A stretch of DNA of 64,000 nt, taken from the NCBI RefSeq assembly GCF_964355755.1, contig NC_092675.1:27669912-27733911 (forward strand). Direction: 5' to 3'. This stretch comes from Antedon mediterranea. Its lineage: Eukaryota; Echinodermata; Crinoidea; Comatulida; Antedonidae. Positions 1 to 10,620 of this stretch are shown piece by piece (within the stretch, counting starts at the first letter, position 1; each line of letters begins with the position of its first letter). Under the pieces are notes generated by a model, which did no database searches, was not told where the DNA came from, and saw nothing but the letters and a program-made list of their open reading frames with translations. The position numbers were made by a program, and so were the translations under genes.

Positions 1-23
1 TTTCTGTAATGCCGTCCGTTCAT

Positions 24-61
24 CCATGGAGGTATAACATTATTATTTTATACCTCCATGG
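24..61. repeat. Perfect hairpin CCATGGAGGTATAA
   Basis: A 14-bp arm (24-37) is exactly repeated in inverse (48-61) around a 10-bp AT spacer. A related hairpin (CATGGAGCTATA, 12-bp arms) is at 3419-3461. Confidence 0.6.
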
Positions 62-240
62 TTCAACGTGCAGACATTTTAATTTAATTTCAGCAATTCG
101 CTTACATATTATTATGAAATCATATGACCGAATTGTCCCCTTAGAATTGCGCACGAGCAAGAAACGCCGAGAAAGAAAAGATAGAGCAAAAATATAAATG
201 GTTGGCTCATGATAACAGCCTATCCCTTTCGGGCCCTCGG

Positions 241-270
241 CCCAAGGTTACCCAAGGTTACCCAAGGTTA
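241..270. repeat. 10-bp tandem repeat CCCAAGGTTA x3
   Basis: Three identical head-to-tail units directly before a GC-rich stretch. Confidence 0.8.
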
Positions 271-282
271 CCCCAGACGCAG

Positions 283-370
283 CGATTCTATATTCGCGCG
301 AATCGAAAGCGTTGTACTATGTACATTGCGCGGCTATTCATATAAGTTCCAGCGAAAAATATAGGCTTAA
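283..370. mobile_element. Fragment of MITE family C
   Basis: GCGCGAATCGAAAGCG and the following 30 bp resemble the reverse complement of the right end of the complete element at 24079-24460. Divergent and truncated. Confidence 0.35.
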
Positions 371-539
371 CCTTGGAGGTATCTTCTCCATGGCTTAACT
401 ATAAAAGAGAGTATAACATGATACATTCAGCCAGTGGAAAACATCGCGCATTTCAAAGTTTTCTCTTGTTTCCCCACAGAGATTACAGCAAAGGGAGGGA
501 ATTTGTAATGTGGCCACAGTACCACCGTAGTCGTAATGA

Positions 540-651
540 TTGGTTCCTACTAGAGACGCAACACAAGGACGTAACGCAACGTAAGTGAATTTACCAATGA
601 AAAGCGATGGATTATTCGAACTGTCGCTTGTCATTGGTTAACACGCTTGAC
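540..651 (+). mobile_element. MITE family A copy, right end truncated
   Basis: Starts with the TIR TGGTTCCTACTAGAGACGCA and has the palindromic interior (ACCAATGAAAAGCGATGGAT, then GTCGCTTGTCATTGGT). It stops before the right TIR. Confidence 0.65.
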
Positions 652-773
652 AGAGATAAATTTCTAGTCTAACCTTTTTTAAACTGAGCAACATAATGTC
701 TTATAAATAATAAATGCGTGGATAGTTATGACATTATAAAATTCGCGTATTGGTATATTTCTTAGGTTTGGTA

Positions 774-935
774 AAGCTTGCTTCCCACTAGCGACGCAAC
801 GTAACGCAACCTACGCAACGTAAGAAAATGGCCTTCCAATAATTGTTTTTGCCCCCGCCTGTGTGAAATCAAACGATTTTTGCAGCACTTTGCGTCAATA
901 CGTCGCTGCGTTGCGTTCTAGTGGGAACCACGCTT
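774..935. mobile_element. MITE family A, second interior type, complete
   Basis: Inverted ends AAGCTTGCTTCCCACTAG and CTAGTGGGAACCACGCTT flank an interior with GCCCCCGCCTGTGTGAAATC, which is unlike that of the 540 copy. No coding capacity. Confidence 0.7.
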
Positions 936-2889
936 AACCCGTAGACGATAGGTTGAACCATAATTACCATTGCATAGTCTGTGAAAATAGATCAACAGAA
1001 AGCCTAGAACAACATTGCAGCAGCTTATATTATTACACTAGACCTACGCAACGCCAAAATCAATTTTGTAGATCAATTTTTTACGATCAAAATGTATAAT
1101 CTGAACGCACCCAAGAGCGTTTGCAATGTTTACGTGGGTTTTAATAAAACTTGCACTGTCAACAAATCAGCGTCAAGCCTTTTGGGTGTAATATGAAACG
1201 TGGGTATTATAAATCAAATCTAAGTACAAAGTATCCACGAGGGACGCGCCAGGTAGAGTTCCAGGTAAACATTAAAAAGCTGGAATGATTGTAACTTGTT
1301 TTACGGAATCGTTTAGTCAGCATCTGTTTTTGCGTATTGCTGATGAACATTAATATGGAAATCAAGATAGTCGCGCGGCTTTTTAATTCCAGCATTGATC
1401 TCTGAAAAATAATTATAAATTATTCCTTTTGTCAGATGCAAATAAGAAAATCTCTAACGCAAATAATGTTGGAATTACGGACGTACGCTTAATGTGTATT
1501 GTATCGCCTATGGGTGGAAATCTATGATCTTTACGATTAATTCGTTTAGATGATATATTCAAACAAATGGTTGAATTAAACAAACAGTCATCTTGAAATT
1601 CCTATCGTGTCCAGTATCGTACGTTGTATAATCGACTTTGAGCGATGGTCACAAGTTCACAGAGAAGACGGACTACCGGCTGTCAATCGCTATCGCCAAG
1701 GTTATTCAGAGGACACGAATGCCTTACCGTTTTTATAGTTCCGTGCTTTTCAACCAGAAACTTTAGAAATTAGTTTCATCAACAGAGCGACTAGTGCGTG
1801 CTAGGCCAGATACCTGAGTTATCCCGTTGCGAACATTGCGTCGAGCCTTCCTGATAAAGCACGTACTTAGAACCGCAGCGTATTTATTATTAAGATTTTC
1901 GTCAAGATCGTACTAACGTCAGCAAAGAAACCGATTGATAAACTGGCGGTAAATCACGTTGTCTAGAAGTAATGCACCATGCATGCCAGATTCAGCGCCA
2001 TTTTATATAGGTCTACAATATTGTGTTACAAAACTTCAGCACGAACTCCGGCCAATTTTAGCTACAATCTGCTCCCTAGACTCGGGGCCTTGAGGATTTC
2101 TAAAGAAAAAGGGAGAAAATTCGGGACCCAACAAATTGCCCGAGGTTTCCCCTCAATAGGGTCGGTCGTTGTGTTAAACCCCCTCGTTTGGGAAAGTGTC
2201 CCTCTAATAGAGATATCCCCTGATCCCATACTTTCGGAAAGAATTAACTTTCTGATTTACTTAAATAGTTAAAAATAATTGATGTGGTTAGAAAATGTTT
2301 ATGAATTTTATATATTTTTTTCCATATGAAATAATAATTACCTGACCTCTCTCACACCAAATATCTTGTTGACTAAACGTTATCAATTTGGTAATAACAC
2401 ATTCGCTAGACATTTTTGTTGGACGAGGCCTATATTATATTATATTATGTTTTGCTCTTACTCAATGCTTACGGTATATCATTATCAGTAATACGGTAAT
2501 ATATAATGTGGATAAATATTAGATATATTATAATAAAGATATTTCCCTGTGGTATAGTAACGGTACTTCATTCATTGATTTCGTTTATCTCAAATTTCCT
2601 TATCTCGTCGACCACGACTGAAGTTCGGCCATTAAATCGTTTAAAGACACCGTCGTGAAACTAGAACACGATGATGGGTTGAATTTTACATACGGAAATA
2701 TTTAACACGTTTATTTGTCTGTTTGTTTTAAAATATTCATCCTAAAAAAAAAGAGGAAATTCTACGGTAGTCCGACAGTGCTGTCATGAACGCCATGGAG
2801 CTGACGGATAATACTAGGCCTAATACGAGTAGTCCCTTCTTCTGTGCACTCTGGCAGTACCAGTTCACCGAAGATTGTTCAACAACTTA

Positions 2890-2977
2890 GAGCTGCTATG
2901 ATGGCCGAGGAACCGGACTTTATGGCTACGGATGGTTTGATGCGTCCCTGCCTAAACCACTCGGCCATTTGCCTATG
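2890..2977 (-). mobile_element. tRNA-derived SINE head (Ser/Leu-like)
   Basis: On the - strand, ATGGCCGAGTGGTTTAGGC is a good Pol III A box of the tRNA-Ser/Leu type. It is followed about 50 bp on by a weak B-box-like GGTTCCTCGG. The stems do not pair, so this is not a functional tRNA. Confidence 0.4.
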
Positions 2978-3183
2978 GTAATTTAAAAGTCACATTATCT
3001 TACGTTTCTTCGAAGGACCGGTCGCTGTGATTTATAATTTATACTCGGCAATATATTTCACAAACAAATTAATGAAACATCATCTCTTATCGTATCGAAC
3101 GAAATGGTTAAAAAAAAAAGTTTTCCGCCCTATATGATAGTAGATAGCAATATTAAAATCCCCGCTTGTATTACAGTCGCCTT

Positions 3184-3204
3184 CCCCCTGACCCCCCCCC
3201 CATC
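3184..3204. repeat. C-rich tract
   Basis: CCCCCTGACCCCCCCCCCC low-complexity run. Confidence 0.7.
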
Positions 3205-4680
3205 CATTGACCGTCGATGAGCTATGCGCTGTGTGCTTTTTCGACAATCTGTCTCGATATCAATATTACGCGAAAACACAATTTGTATAGCTTACTATTA
3301 GGTTATATTTCTGTTTTGTGCACCTGGTCAGTTTTCTTATGACGGTGTGTAATTTTGTACAATTTCAAATTGCGTCAACTACACCATGCAGACGTACAGG
3401 GCAATTTGTACATAGGACCATGGAGCTATAAAATTAATTAATCTAATTGTATAGCTCCATGATAGGACATAATAATAATGAACTGCGCTCGGCTCAGTCG
3501 CATTCAAGTGAGTCTAGTTAGAGGTGAGAGTAACGTCTGCAAAATTGTTGTCATACTTTTCCAGTTCATCGTCAATTTCATTGAAAATGTTCCGACAAGT
3601 GATCGTTCAGAAGTGATAAAGGTATGCCGACGCAACAGAGATGTATCTTCTCTAAAAATAGTTCGCTCATCGCTGACGATAAGGCTGTCATTTCCCGGAT
3701 TGATTTGCACGTTTGTCCCCAAAGGGCCCACGCAAGAGATAACTCGCTGGATAATCACCAATCCGCAACGACGTACGTTTCCAGTGCTTTACCAACTATA
3801 CGACACATATAACAATTGTTTTGAACAGATAATAAGTCGCATTTTGCATTTCATATGGTCACATCGTTACGTTCAAAAGCAGGTCACGAGATTGTTCTAA
3901 CTATACTCTGTTTCAAGAGGCTTTGATCGTAATCTAATTTATTACGTCTCTGATATTGTTATATCATTTAACATCATTGAGTTTTACCTGTACGATCTAA
4001 TAAATACTTATTTATTTATTGTGATGTTATTGTTATACCTCACAATAAACACCACTAAACTAAAAACTAATCTATAGAATACAGTATAGGCAACGTAAAC
4101 GTAATAGCCTTGATTATAAAAAGCGTACATCATAGAGGGCGACAATTGAAATACAATGGATATCACCTAATGTCCGTACATTAATTTTATACCTCCGTGA
4201 TCTGTGGGTGAAAATAAAGAACATCGCTATGAGTGCAATTTGGGATGGACCTGTTTATATTGTTCTTTCTATATTCTAATGTTTATTGTAAACGTTCCCA
4301 CCGCCTGTACATCAAAGTTCGCAGTTTTTCAGTCAAGTTACACACTCCTTCGCAAACTACAGAAGTGTCGTAGAACCAGTTGGTAGGTTATTAAATCCAC
4401 GTCCTAAAAGGGGTTCCCCTCCACTTGTATATTAACAACGAACTATGCGTCAAAACGTCCATTGCCCCGTCGTCGATTCCCAATTGTGTGTACGCTACGG
4501 TCTCGCCGCACGTCAACATAAGGAAACACTGTAGATGTAAAATGTAATCAGTGTTGTAGATTCTACAAAACTGAGAACGTTTTAAATATAGATTAGTGTA
4601 TAATTGATAAAAAGTTTCAGTACCGGAAACAATTTCGCGACCCTTACATTTTTTTTTCGTGTCCCATAGGGTGCGGAACA

Positions 4681-4855
4681 GCGATATAGATGTAGGGGTC
4701 CGGGACCGCGACATAACGAGAACGGATGGGGACCCTCCAAAGAAATTGCATTTTATTTGTCAGGCATTTGTATGATTTGTTTTTTATTTTTTTAAATGCG
4801 CCTTCAAGCTATAAAAATCCTGTTATTATATTATTATTATTATTATTATATCATC
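4681..4855. repeat. Dispersed repeat G, copy 1
   Basis: Shares GGGGACCCTCCAAAGAAATT and neighbouring sequence down to an ATT microsatellite with the inverse copy at 22350-22520. The unit contains a GCGCCTT...AGCTATAAAAATC segment next to the (ATT)n. Confidence 0.6.
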
Positions 4856-6254
4856 AGTTAATATTGTTCAGACAACATGACCATTGTTATTATAATCATA
4901 AATAATATGAAAAAAAAAAAGAAATACTATACAGAAACATTCAACTGACAAAGTTCAAGTTAAAAGACCAGTTGTTCAGATTAGAGAAAAAAATACGCAG
5001 TCGATTGGTTTTCAATTTTTTTCAGATATTCATTCGTTTTAATTAATTTAAACAGAAAATTAACTATTGTAAATGCTTAAGATGAGGGAAATAGCCACCT
5101 CGAATGACAAAAACAACGAAAATAGACCTCATACCATCAAAAAATTCAAAAAATATTGTATTGGTCCATTTAAAAAATGGTTTGGCATTTATATTCTGCT
5201 TGAAATCATCTTAACACAGGGGGCAGCATAACTCGAATAATTTAATACGTACCAACAAGTAGCCTCCAAAATTGAACACAGTGTTACTGGTTATGGTTGA
5301 CAATGACTAAATCAGTGGTATAAACACATTGTGGTTTTCAGAGGTCAAGCTTAATGTATACATTTTACTAACTTATGTGGCTTCTGGAAAAATATAAACC
5401 TCCGAATCCGCTTGTCATGGTAGGAACAATTAAATTAGTGTAACAGCGCCACCGTCAATTGGGTTACCAATGCAAGAAGAACAAACACACTACATATTAT
5501 ATTATTCCAAAACATCTTGTTTTTTACCTTTTTGGTAAACTTTTAAGATCTGATATTTTAAAATAACAAGTGTAAGTCAAACTAAATTATAGGCCCTAAT
5601 ATAAAATCAATTTAATGTTTGTCTTTATTTTAGTAATATATAGTATAGGCGAACACAACAACGCTGTCATGTTTGGCACATACGTATTTTTAAGTGCGCA
5701 TTATTGTATGGTAAATCCAATCTTTGTTCAGCCCACGAAACGTACTTTATTATTCTTAATGTTCTAATTTATTACGTTTATGGTCTGGGAAGTTGTGAAT
5801 ATAGACAGTCACTGTTATCGGGTAAGTCAATTTGAAAGATAAAATTAATACATCCCATCTTATTCGAAATAACTGCTTTTTAACAAGACTTATTTCCCCA
5901 GGGGTATTACATTACATAACACAGATTAATTTCAACAAATGGGAGTAGAGCATAATACAGAAAAACTATAAAAAATAACACGCAATGTAGTTGATGTGAC
6001 CCTCCTTTATTTAAATGATGTTGCACTATTATAGTTACACAGCATATTTTGGTTTTAAACTTTATCTTTTATTAAATCAGATTGAGAATAAAAATAGGCC
6101 TAATTTATTTCGGTTTGTGTCTTTAGGAGGACCCCGTGTCATCAAAACTACTTTAATAATAAGCATTATAGGCCATAGATCTGCTCGCTGCACTTTGTAA
6201 TTTCATAATCATAAGGCTACTATTACTATTAGTATAGAATCATGTCATGTTCTT

Positions 6255-6600
6255 GTTTGTGCAGAGAGCCATGGCTCTGGTTTTTTGGAATATATACCGC
6301 CCTCTATACTCATTGTTGATTGTCCTAGCCGGTACGGTGACCAGCGTTCCGCAAACTTTTTTGACCGCGACCGTATGATCCTATTTTGGAAATTTTCGCG
6401 ACTCAACATTGCGCCAGTCTAGCGCCCCCTATCTGGGTTGACACATATATCATGGCCGCTGGTTGTTATGTTATTGTTGTGATATTTGGTTTTTGACGAA
6501 TAAAGATCTTATTCTACTTGAGTCTTACGTGTCCGGTCGTCTTTATTGTGGTGTGCCATTTAGTCTTAGAGATTTTTTGTCGTGCGACCAATAGGTTGCG
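6255..6600 (+). mobile_element. Possible solo LTR fragment
   Basis: A GC-richer island with CGCCCTCTATACTC, then GACGAATAAAGATC and a T/G-rich end, which is the promoter, poly(A)-signal and GT-rich order of an LTR. No target duplication or internal retroelement domain was found, so this is weak. Confidence 0.25.
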
Positions 6601-7712
6601 GAACGGCGTATTAGACTAGACTAATAATTCATCGCCACTTGATCGTTTGATTTATAATTCCACAAACATTGTTGTATAGTTGCCTTATTTATTCATCTTC
6701 TATGGCGAGATTTTGAAATAAAACATGCTTCGAGAATGATGACACGTGCAAAAATTTCGTTTGTATTGGGACGAATAACCAGCCCTTGTCCAATTGTTTT
6801 CGATATTGTAGGCCTACGTGATATTGTATTAGCTGTTTTGAATACAAACTTAAACAATTGACGAACACCAACACTGACCACATTCTGGCCTGGCCAGGCC
6901 CGGCCCGTCCGGCCGTCGCAAATGGGTTTCTGGACATCTGAGGCTGAATTATGGCATAAATTAGGTCCTAAAGCACGGACATTGATCAGATACTTCATGA
7001 TGGTATCAACGCGTTTATGCAAGCCAGCTTTGTGCCTCGACTCAATGGTATAGTAAGGCAAAAGCATTGCAATGATTAAAATATATAGAAGATTTCGATT
7101 GTACTTATATTGTATGTGGATAAGTTTGAAAAACATTTTATTTCTCCATGGAAAATTAACTTTAAGGATCTGTTTTTGTGGACAAATTCCAAAAGAACGA
7201 TTTTCTCCGAAACCGGTTTTAGTTTGGTAATTTTTTTAAACAAAATATCACGTTGCGGCCAATGTTGACTCAAAATAAACCCGGTTTCTCATTTGGTGAT
7301 CGTGGGTTGTTGTGTAATTACTTAATTATTATCCAGAGTAGGCCTGAATAGTCATCAAGACCGGAATCAATAATTGGTAAATAGAACATTTGGCAAAATT
7401 TTGTTTCAGACAGACCTTTTTTTCTGTAGTTAGGTAGATTAACCAATGTTATAATATACTACAATATATCCGGTGACTCCCTAAAAAGTGGAAAAAAGTG
7501 CAAACAAGTTGGTGGGTATGCATTGGATAATTTTTGCAATAGCACGAAAATAAACCTCTAAAGTTGCACAAAAACACAAGAAACGTAAAATTCAAGTTAT
7601 CTGATCTATGTTTAGTCATTTTTACCACACTGTTTATTTTTCCTAATTTGAAATGCCTCCCTATCATATTACAACGTTTTTGTACAAGATTTTACTGTGT
7701 AATTCGAACTAC

Positions 7713-7737
7713 CGCCCCCCCCCCCCCAAAAAAAAAG
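7713..7737. repeat. Poly-C/poly-A tract
   Basis: A run of about 14 C followed by about 9 A. Confidence 0.8.
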
Positions 7738-8607
7738 AAAATGCTTATTTTCAACAAAAATCCAATTATTTGCCTGGAACTTGACCTTTAAAACCGTAAT
7801 ATTGGACACCTTTCTTGCAAGTACATAGTAGTTAGTACGGTTATTTCGAAATACGTTTTTGAAAATAGGCCACATAAGTATTATAAATGGAAAACATATT
7901 GTTGTTGCTTATTCATTATTGATATAGACAGATGCCATGTAAATTAGTTGTATTTGGTATTCGAATGCAACTTATCGTTCAATACATTATTTTCAAATCA
8001 AAACTAATTATTTTTTACATGTACTATTTGCATAACATTGTAGGCAATCGTGAAGTGGGCATTTATATGTTGTCCAGAAAGGATACATAAAGTTCTGTTT
8101 GTAACTGAGCGTCTACTTAATAAGTATTGGCAAAATTGAGAACGTGCTTGTTGTTTGAATAAACGTGATAAAAACTTATAAATCCTACGTTTGTTAAGAG
8201 CGATCAAGGTTGAACATTAATAGTTGCATAAGTACTTTCTTTCAGCGTGTAATATCTAACTTTTTGTACTCACCAGGTCAACTTTAAACGTCACTGCTAA
8301 CAATGTACTAACCTACCGTATATCCTGTGTAAACTTTAGAATATGAATTTCATGATTTCAGAGACAGTGCGGCAACTGAATACTGTACTGAATATAGTCA
8401 ATACCTAAATAAACAAAACATTTATTGTTATATTGTATATATACATCACATCACATAATCTCAATTGACGAATACTAAGAAATAAGCAATGGGCATCGTT
8501 CAAGAAGAACAAACAGTGTTTATTCGCTGGCTATTTTTATAAGCACCATTTCTACTGCCAAAAATATATCGTATATAAATTATACGCTATTCAGAAAATA
8601 TATCGTT

Positions 8608-8781
8608 AAGCTTTGTCTACACTATCAAACTAGTTCGACAAAGAAAAAGTGTGATGTGCTCAAATATGGTAGTGATGATATGGTCAAATATGGTAGTGAT
8701 AAGACATCATCATGTCCATATATGAGGACATAAGATTTTTTGTACATAAAGTTTCAATTTCATAGTGTAGACAGAGCTTTA
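8608..8781. mobile_element. MITE family B, complete copy
   Basis: Ends AAGCTTTGTCTACACTATCA and its near inverse (TAGTGTAGACAGAGCTTT). The interior repeats CAAATATGGTAGTGAT twice in tandem, followed by TGTCCATATATGAGGACA. Other copies are at 11586 and 58865. Confidence 0.75.
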
Positions 8782-9251
8782 TAATTGGCAGAGACAGGAC
8801 TTTATAGGTCGGAATACCAATTACAGAAATATCGTAATTAACAATAAAGAAATATAATAGGAACTTAAGAAAGTCCAGTGAAATGTCGATGATTGATTGA
8901 TTGATTTAAATTCGCTAATAGCTAGATACAAATTATTGTGTAGGATGGTACTGCATTCCAAACGATTTTTATTTAAAAACCTTGAACCCAGTCCCAAAAG
9001 GCATTACATTTTCCTTCATTTTTTGTTTTGTTTTTGAGGAATGAAATAATCCTTCCGAGCAGTTGTCCCTTGAGAATGACGCTTGCCAATTTTAGCTGAT
9101 GGGGATTGAGGTACGCAGCGGGATTCGAACGTTAATCAACCACTTCAAAATGTAATGTAATGAAGAATATGATATATGATATTACAGTTTAAGTATCGAT
9201 CACTCACTCACTCACCCACTTTAAAAACTTGACTCTCTCTGAGTCAGGGTT

Positions 9252-9290
9252 TGGGGGGAGGGTGGGGGGGGGGGGGGCTGAGGCGGAGGG
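9252..9290 (+). repeat. G-rich tract with G-quadruplex potential
   Basis: GGGGGGAGGGTGGG leads into a run of about 15 G and then GGCGGAGGG, giving more than four G-runs of three or longer with short loops. Confidence 0.6.
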
Positions 9291-10315
9291 CGGCCTCCTT
9301 CACAATGCCCTGCAATGGTTTTGGACAGGCTGTTTAGGCTGCGTGTCCAAACAACGCTGCTTGATGGTGGAGTATCGGCTCCTAGGGGCCTAGTAGGTTA
9401 TTGACAGTATCAAGACTTAGGCCTATATCGGTGTCTAGGCCTACACAACGTACGTAGTGTGGTGGGTTTTAGTGAAACTGTACATTTTATGTAAAGATGA
9501 TTAGGCTCTGAGTTTGTTTTAACGCTGGAAAAATCGAAAGTATAACAATGTATAATATGCAACAAAATCAGATAGCACATGTAATATCGTTTAAAATAAA
9601 CAATGTGTTTCCAAAAAGAAAATTATGGTTGAGATAATATGTCTCAACATTTCGGTTTATGCTAACAACTGGTCATCATATGCTATGGATTACAAATATA
9701 TATATAGATATAAGCAACTTTTTTTATGCATATTTTTGTTTTAAACTGTCTTTTATATAAACGCGTCTATAAAATAAAACACATTTTAACAGTTAGCAAT
9801 TTGTGGGCATGTGTTAGTTTCACTATTACAACGTAGACGAAATGTTACTATAGATTAAGTTTTTTTCTAATCGAAAGCATACACATATAATCATTAACTA
9901 ATAACATACACAAATTTGTTTTGATGTTTTACCTAAGATTATCACGTCTTTAATAAAGTTTTGAGAGAACATCCGACGTAGAGGTCGGAAGCAGATTCAG
10001 TCAAGCTGGGCGATTCCATTTTTTTCTTAATTTTATTAAATGTTTTTGAATAAGTATAATTATACAGAACTACTTATAATTTTATAAATAGATAATAAGA
10101 TAATATCTGAGCTAGAAATGATTTCATAAGGAATCTTCCGGCTTGGTTGTCATTACAAAAAATCCAGTTTTTAAAAATAAACACCTCATCCTAAGAATGG
10201 ATCAATCCATACGTTTTGTGATTGGCGTATACATTTTTCCGCTAATATAATATTGTGTATGGGAGCTTCTTGTTATAATTCACTTCACAATTCACTGACA
10301 GTAGTAAATGCGTCA

Positions 10316-10369
10316 TTGATCTATTCTCACGTTGATCTATTCTAACGTTCTTTTTTACGAATAGATCAA
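10316..10369 (+). promoter_or_regulatory. Three copies of TTGATCTATTC upstream of CYP4
   Basis: A 16-bp unit occurs twice head to tail (10316-10331 and 10332-10347, one mismatch), and its first 11 bp recur inverted at 10359-10369. They lie 83-136 bp before the CYP4 start codon. Repeated, mixed-orientation sites at this distance suggest a transcription-factor cluster. No factor is named, and no TATA box is seen here. Confidence 0.4.
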
Positions 10370-10451
10370 TTTGTTTATTCAACAGGTGTACGAGGATTTT
10401 TTTCATTACATTACAAAGAATAGAGACTTCTGATCAAGAGAGTGTAGAAAA

Positions 10452-10620
10452 ATGGTACTGGGGATAGCCCTGCTAATATGTCTGTGCATTCTGTTCGCAG
10501 TTTGGATTTTTGTAAAGTTTGTGATTTGGATTCGAATGGTTATAATTGTCAACAGGATTCCAGGCCCACCTGGGTTACCACTTATTGGAAATGCGCATCA
10601 ATTCAAGACTGAGCCACATG
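10452..10620 (+). CDS. CYP4: CYP4 coding exon 1 (membrane anchor and hinge)
   Basis: Encodes residues 1-56 plus one base of codon 57. It starts at the only ATG that precedes the hydrophobic anchor, with A at -3 and G at +4 (a good initiation context). It contains the proline-rich hinge RIPGPPGLPLIGN and ends at the donor GTAAGT. Confidence 0.93.

Larger units (their letters stand above)
1..10451. other. Intergenic region upstream of CYP4
   Basis: No recognisable gene. It holds MITE copies (540, 774, 8608), a fragment of a third MITE family (283), short hairpins (24-61, 3419-3461), a tRNA-derived SINE fragment (2890-2977), one copy of a repeat shared with 22.4 kb, a possible LTR-like stretch (6255-6600) and a G-rich tract (9252). 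The longest open frames (140 aa at 3478-3900 +, 147 aa at 6693-7136 -) resemble no family I know. Confidence 0.6.

Noticed and set aside
241-270. Interstitial telomere repeat
   Set aside because: The unit CCCAAGGTTA is 10 bp and is not TTAGGG-type.
3478-3900. 140-aa frame with an ATG start and donor-like sites inside
   Set aside because: Resembles no protein family I know; both strands are partly open here, and at this local GC content one such frame is expected by chance.
4391-4714. 107-aa frame on the - strand
   Set aside because: Its 5' part is dispersed repeat G (also at 22.4 kb), so it is unlikely to be a gene.
6693-7136. 147-aa frame, the longest unassigned one
   Set aside because: No recognisable domain, a mixed low-quality composition crossing a GC-rich palindrome, and a length expected by chance in 64 kb on six frames.
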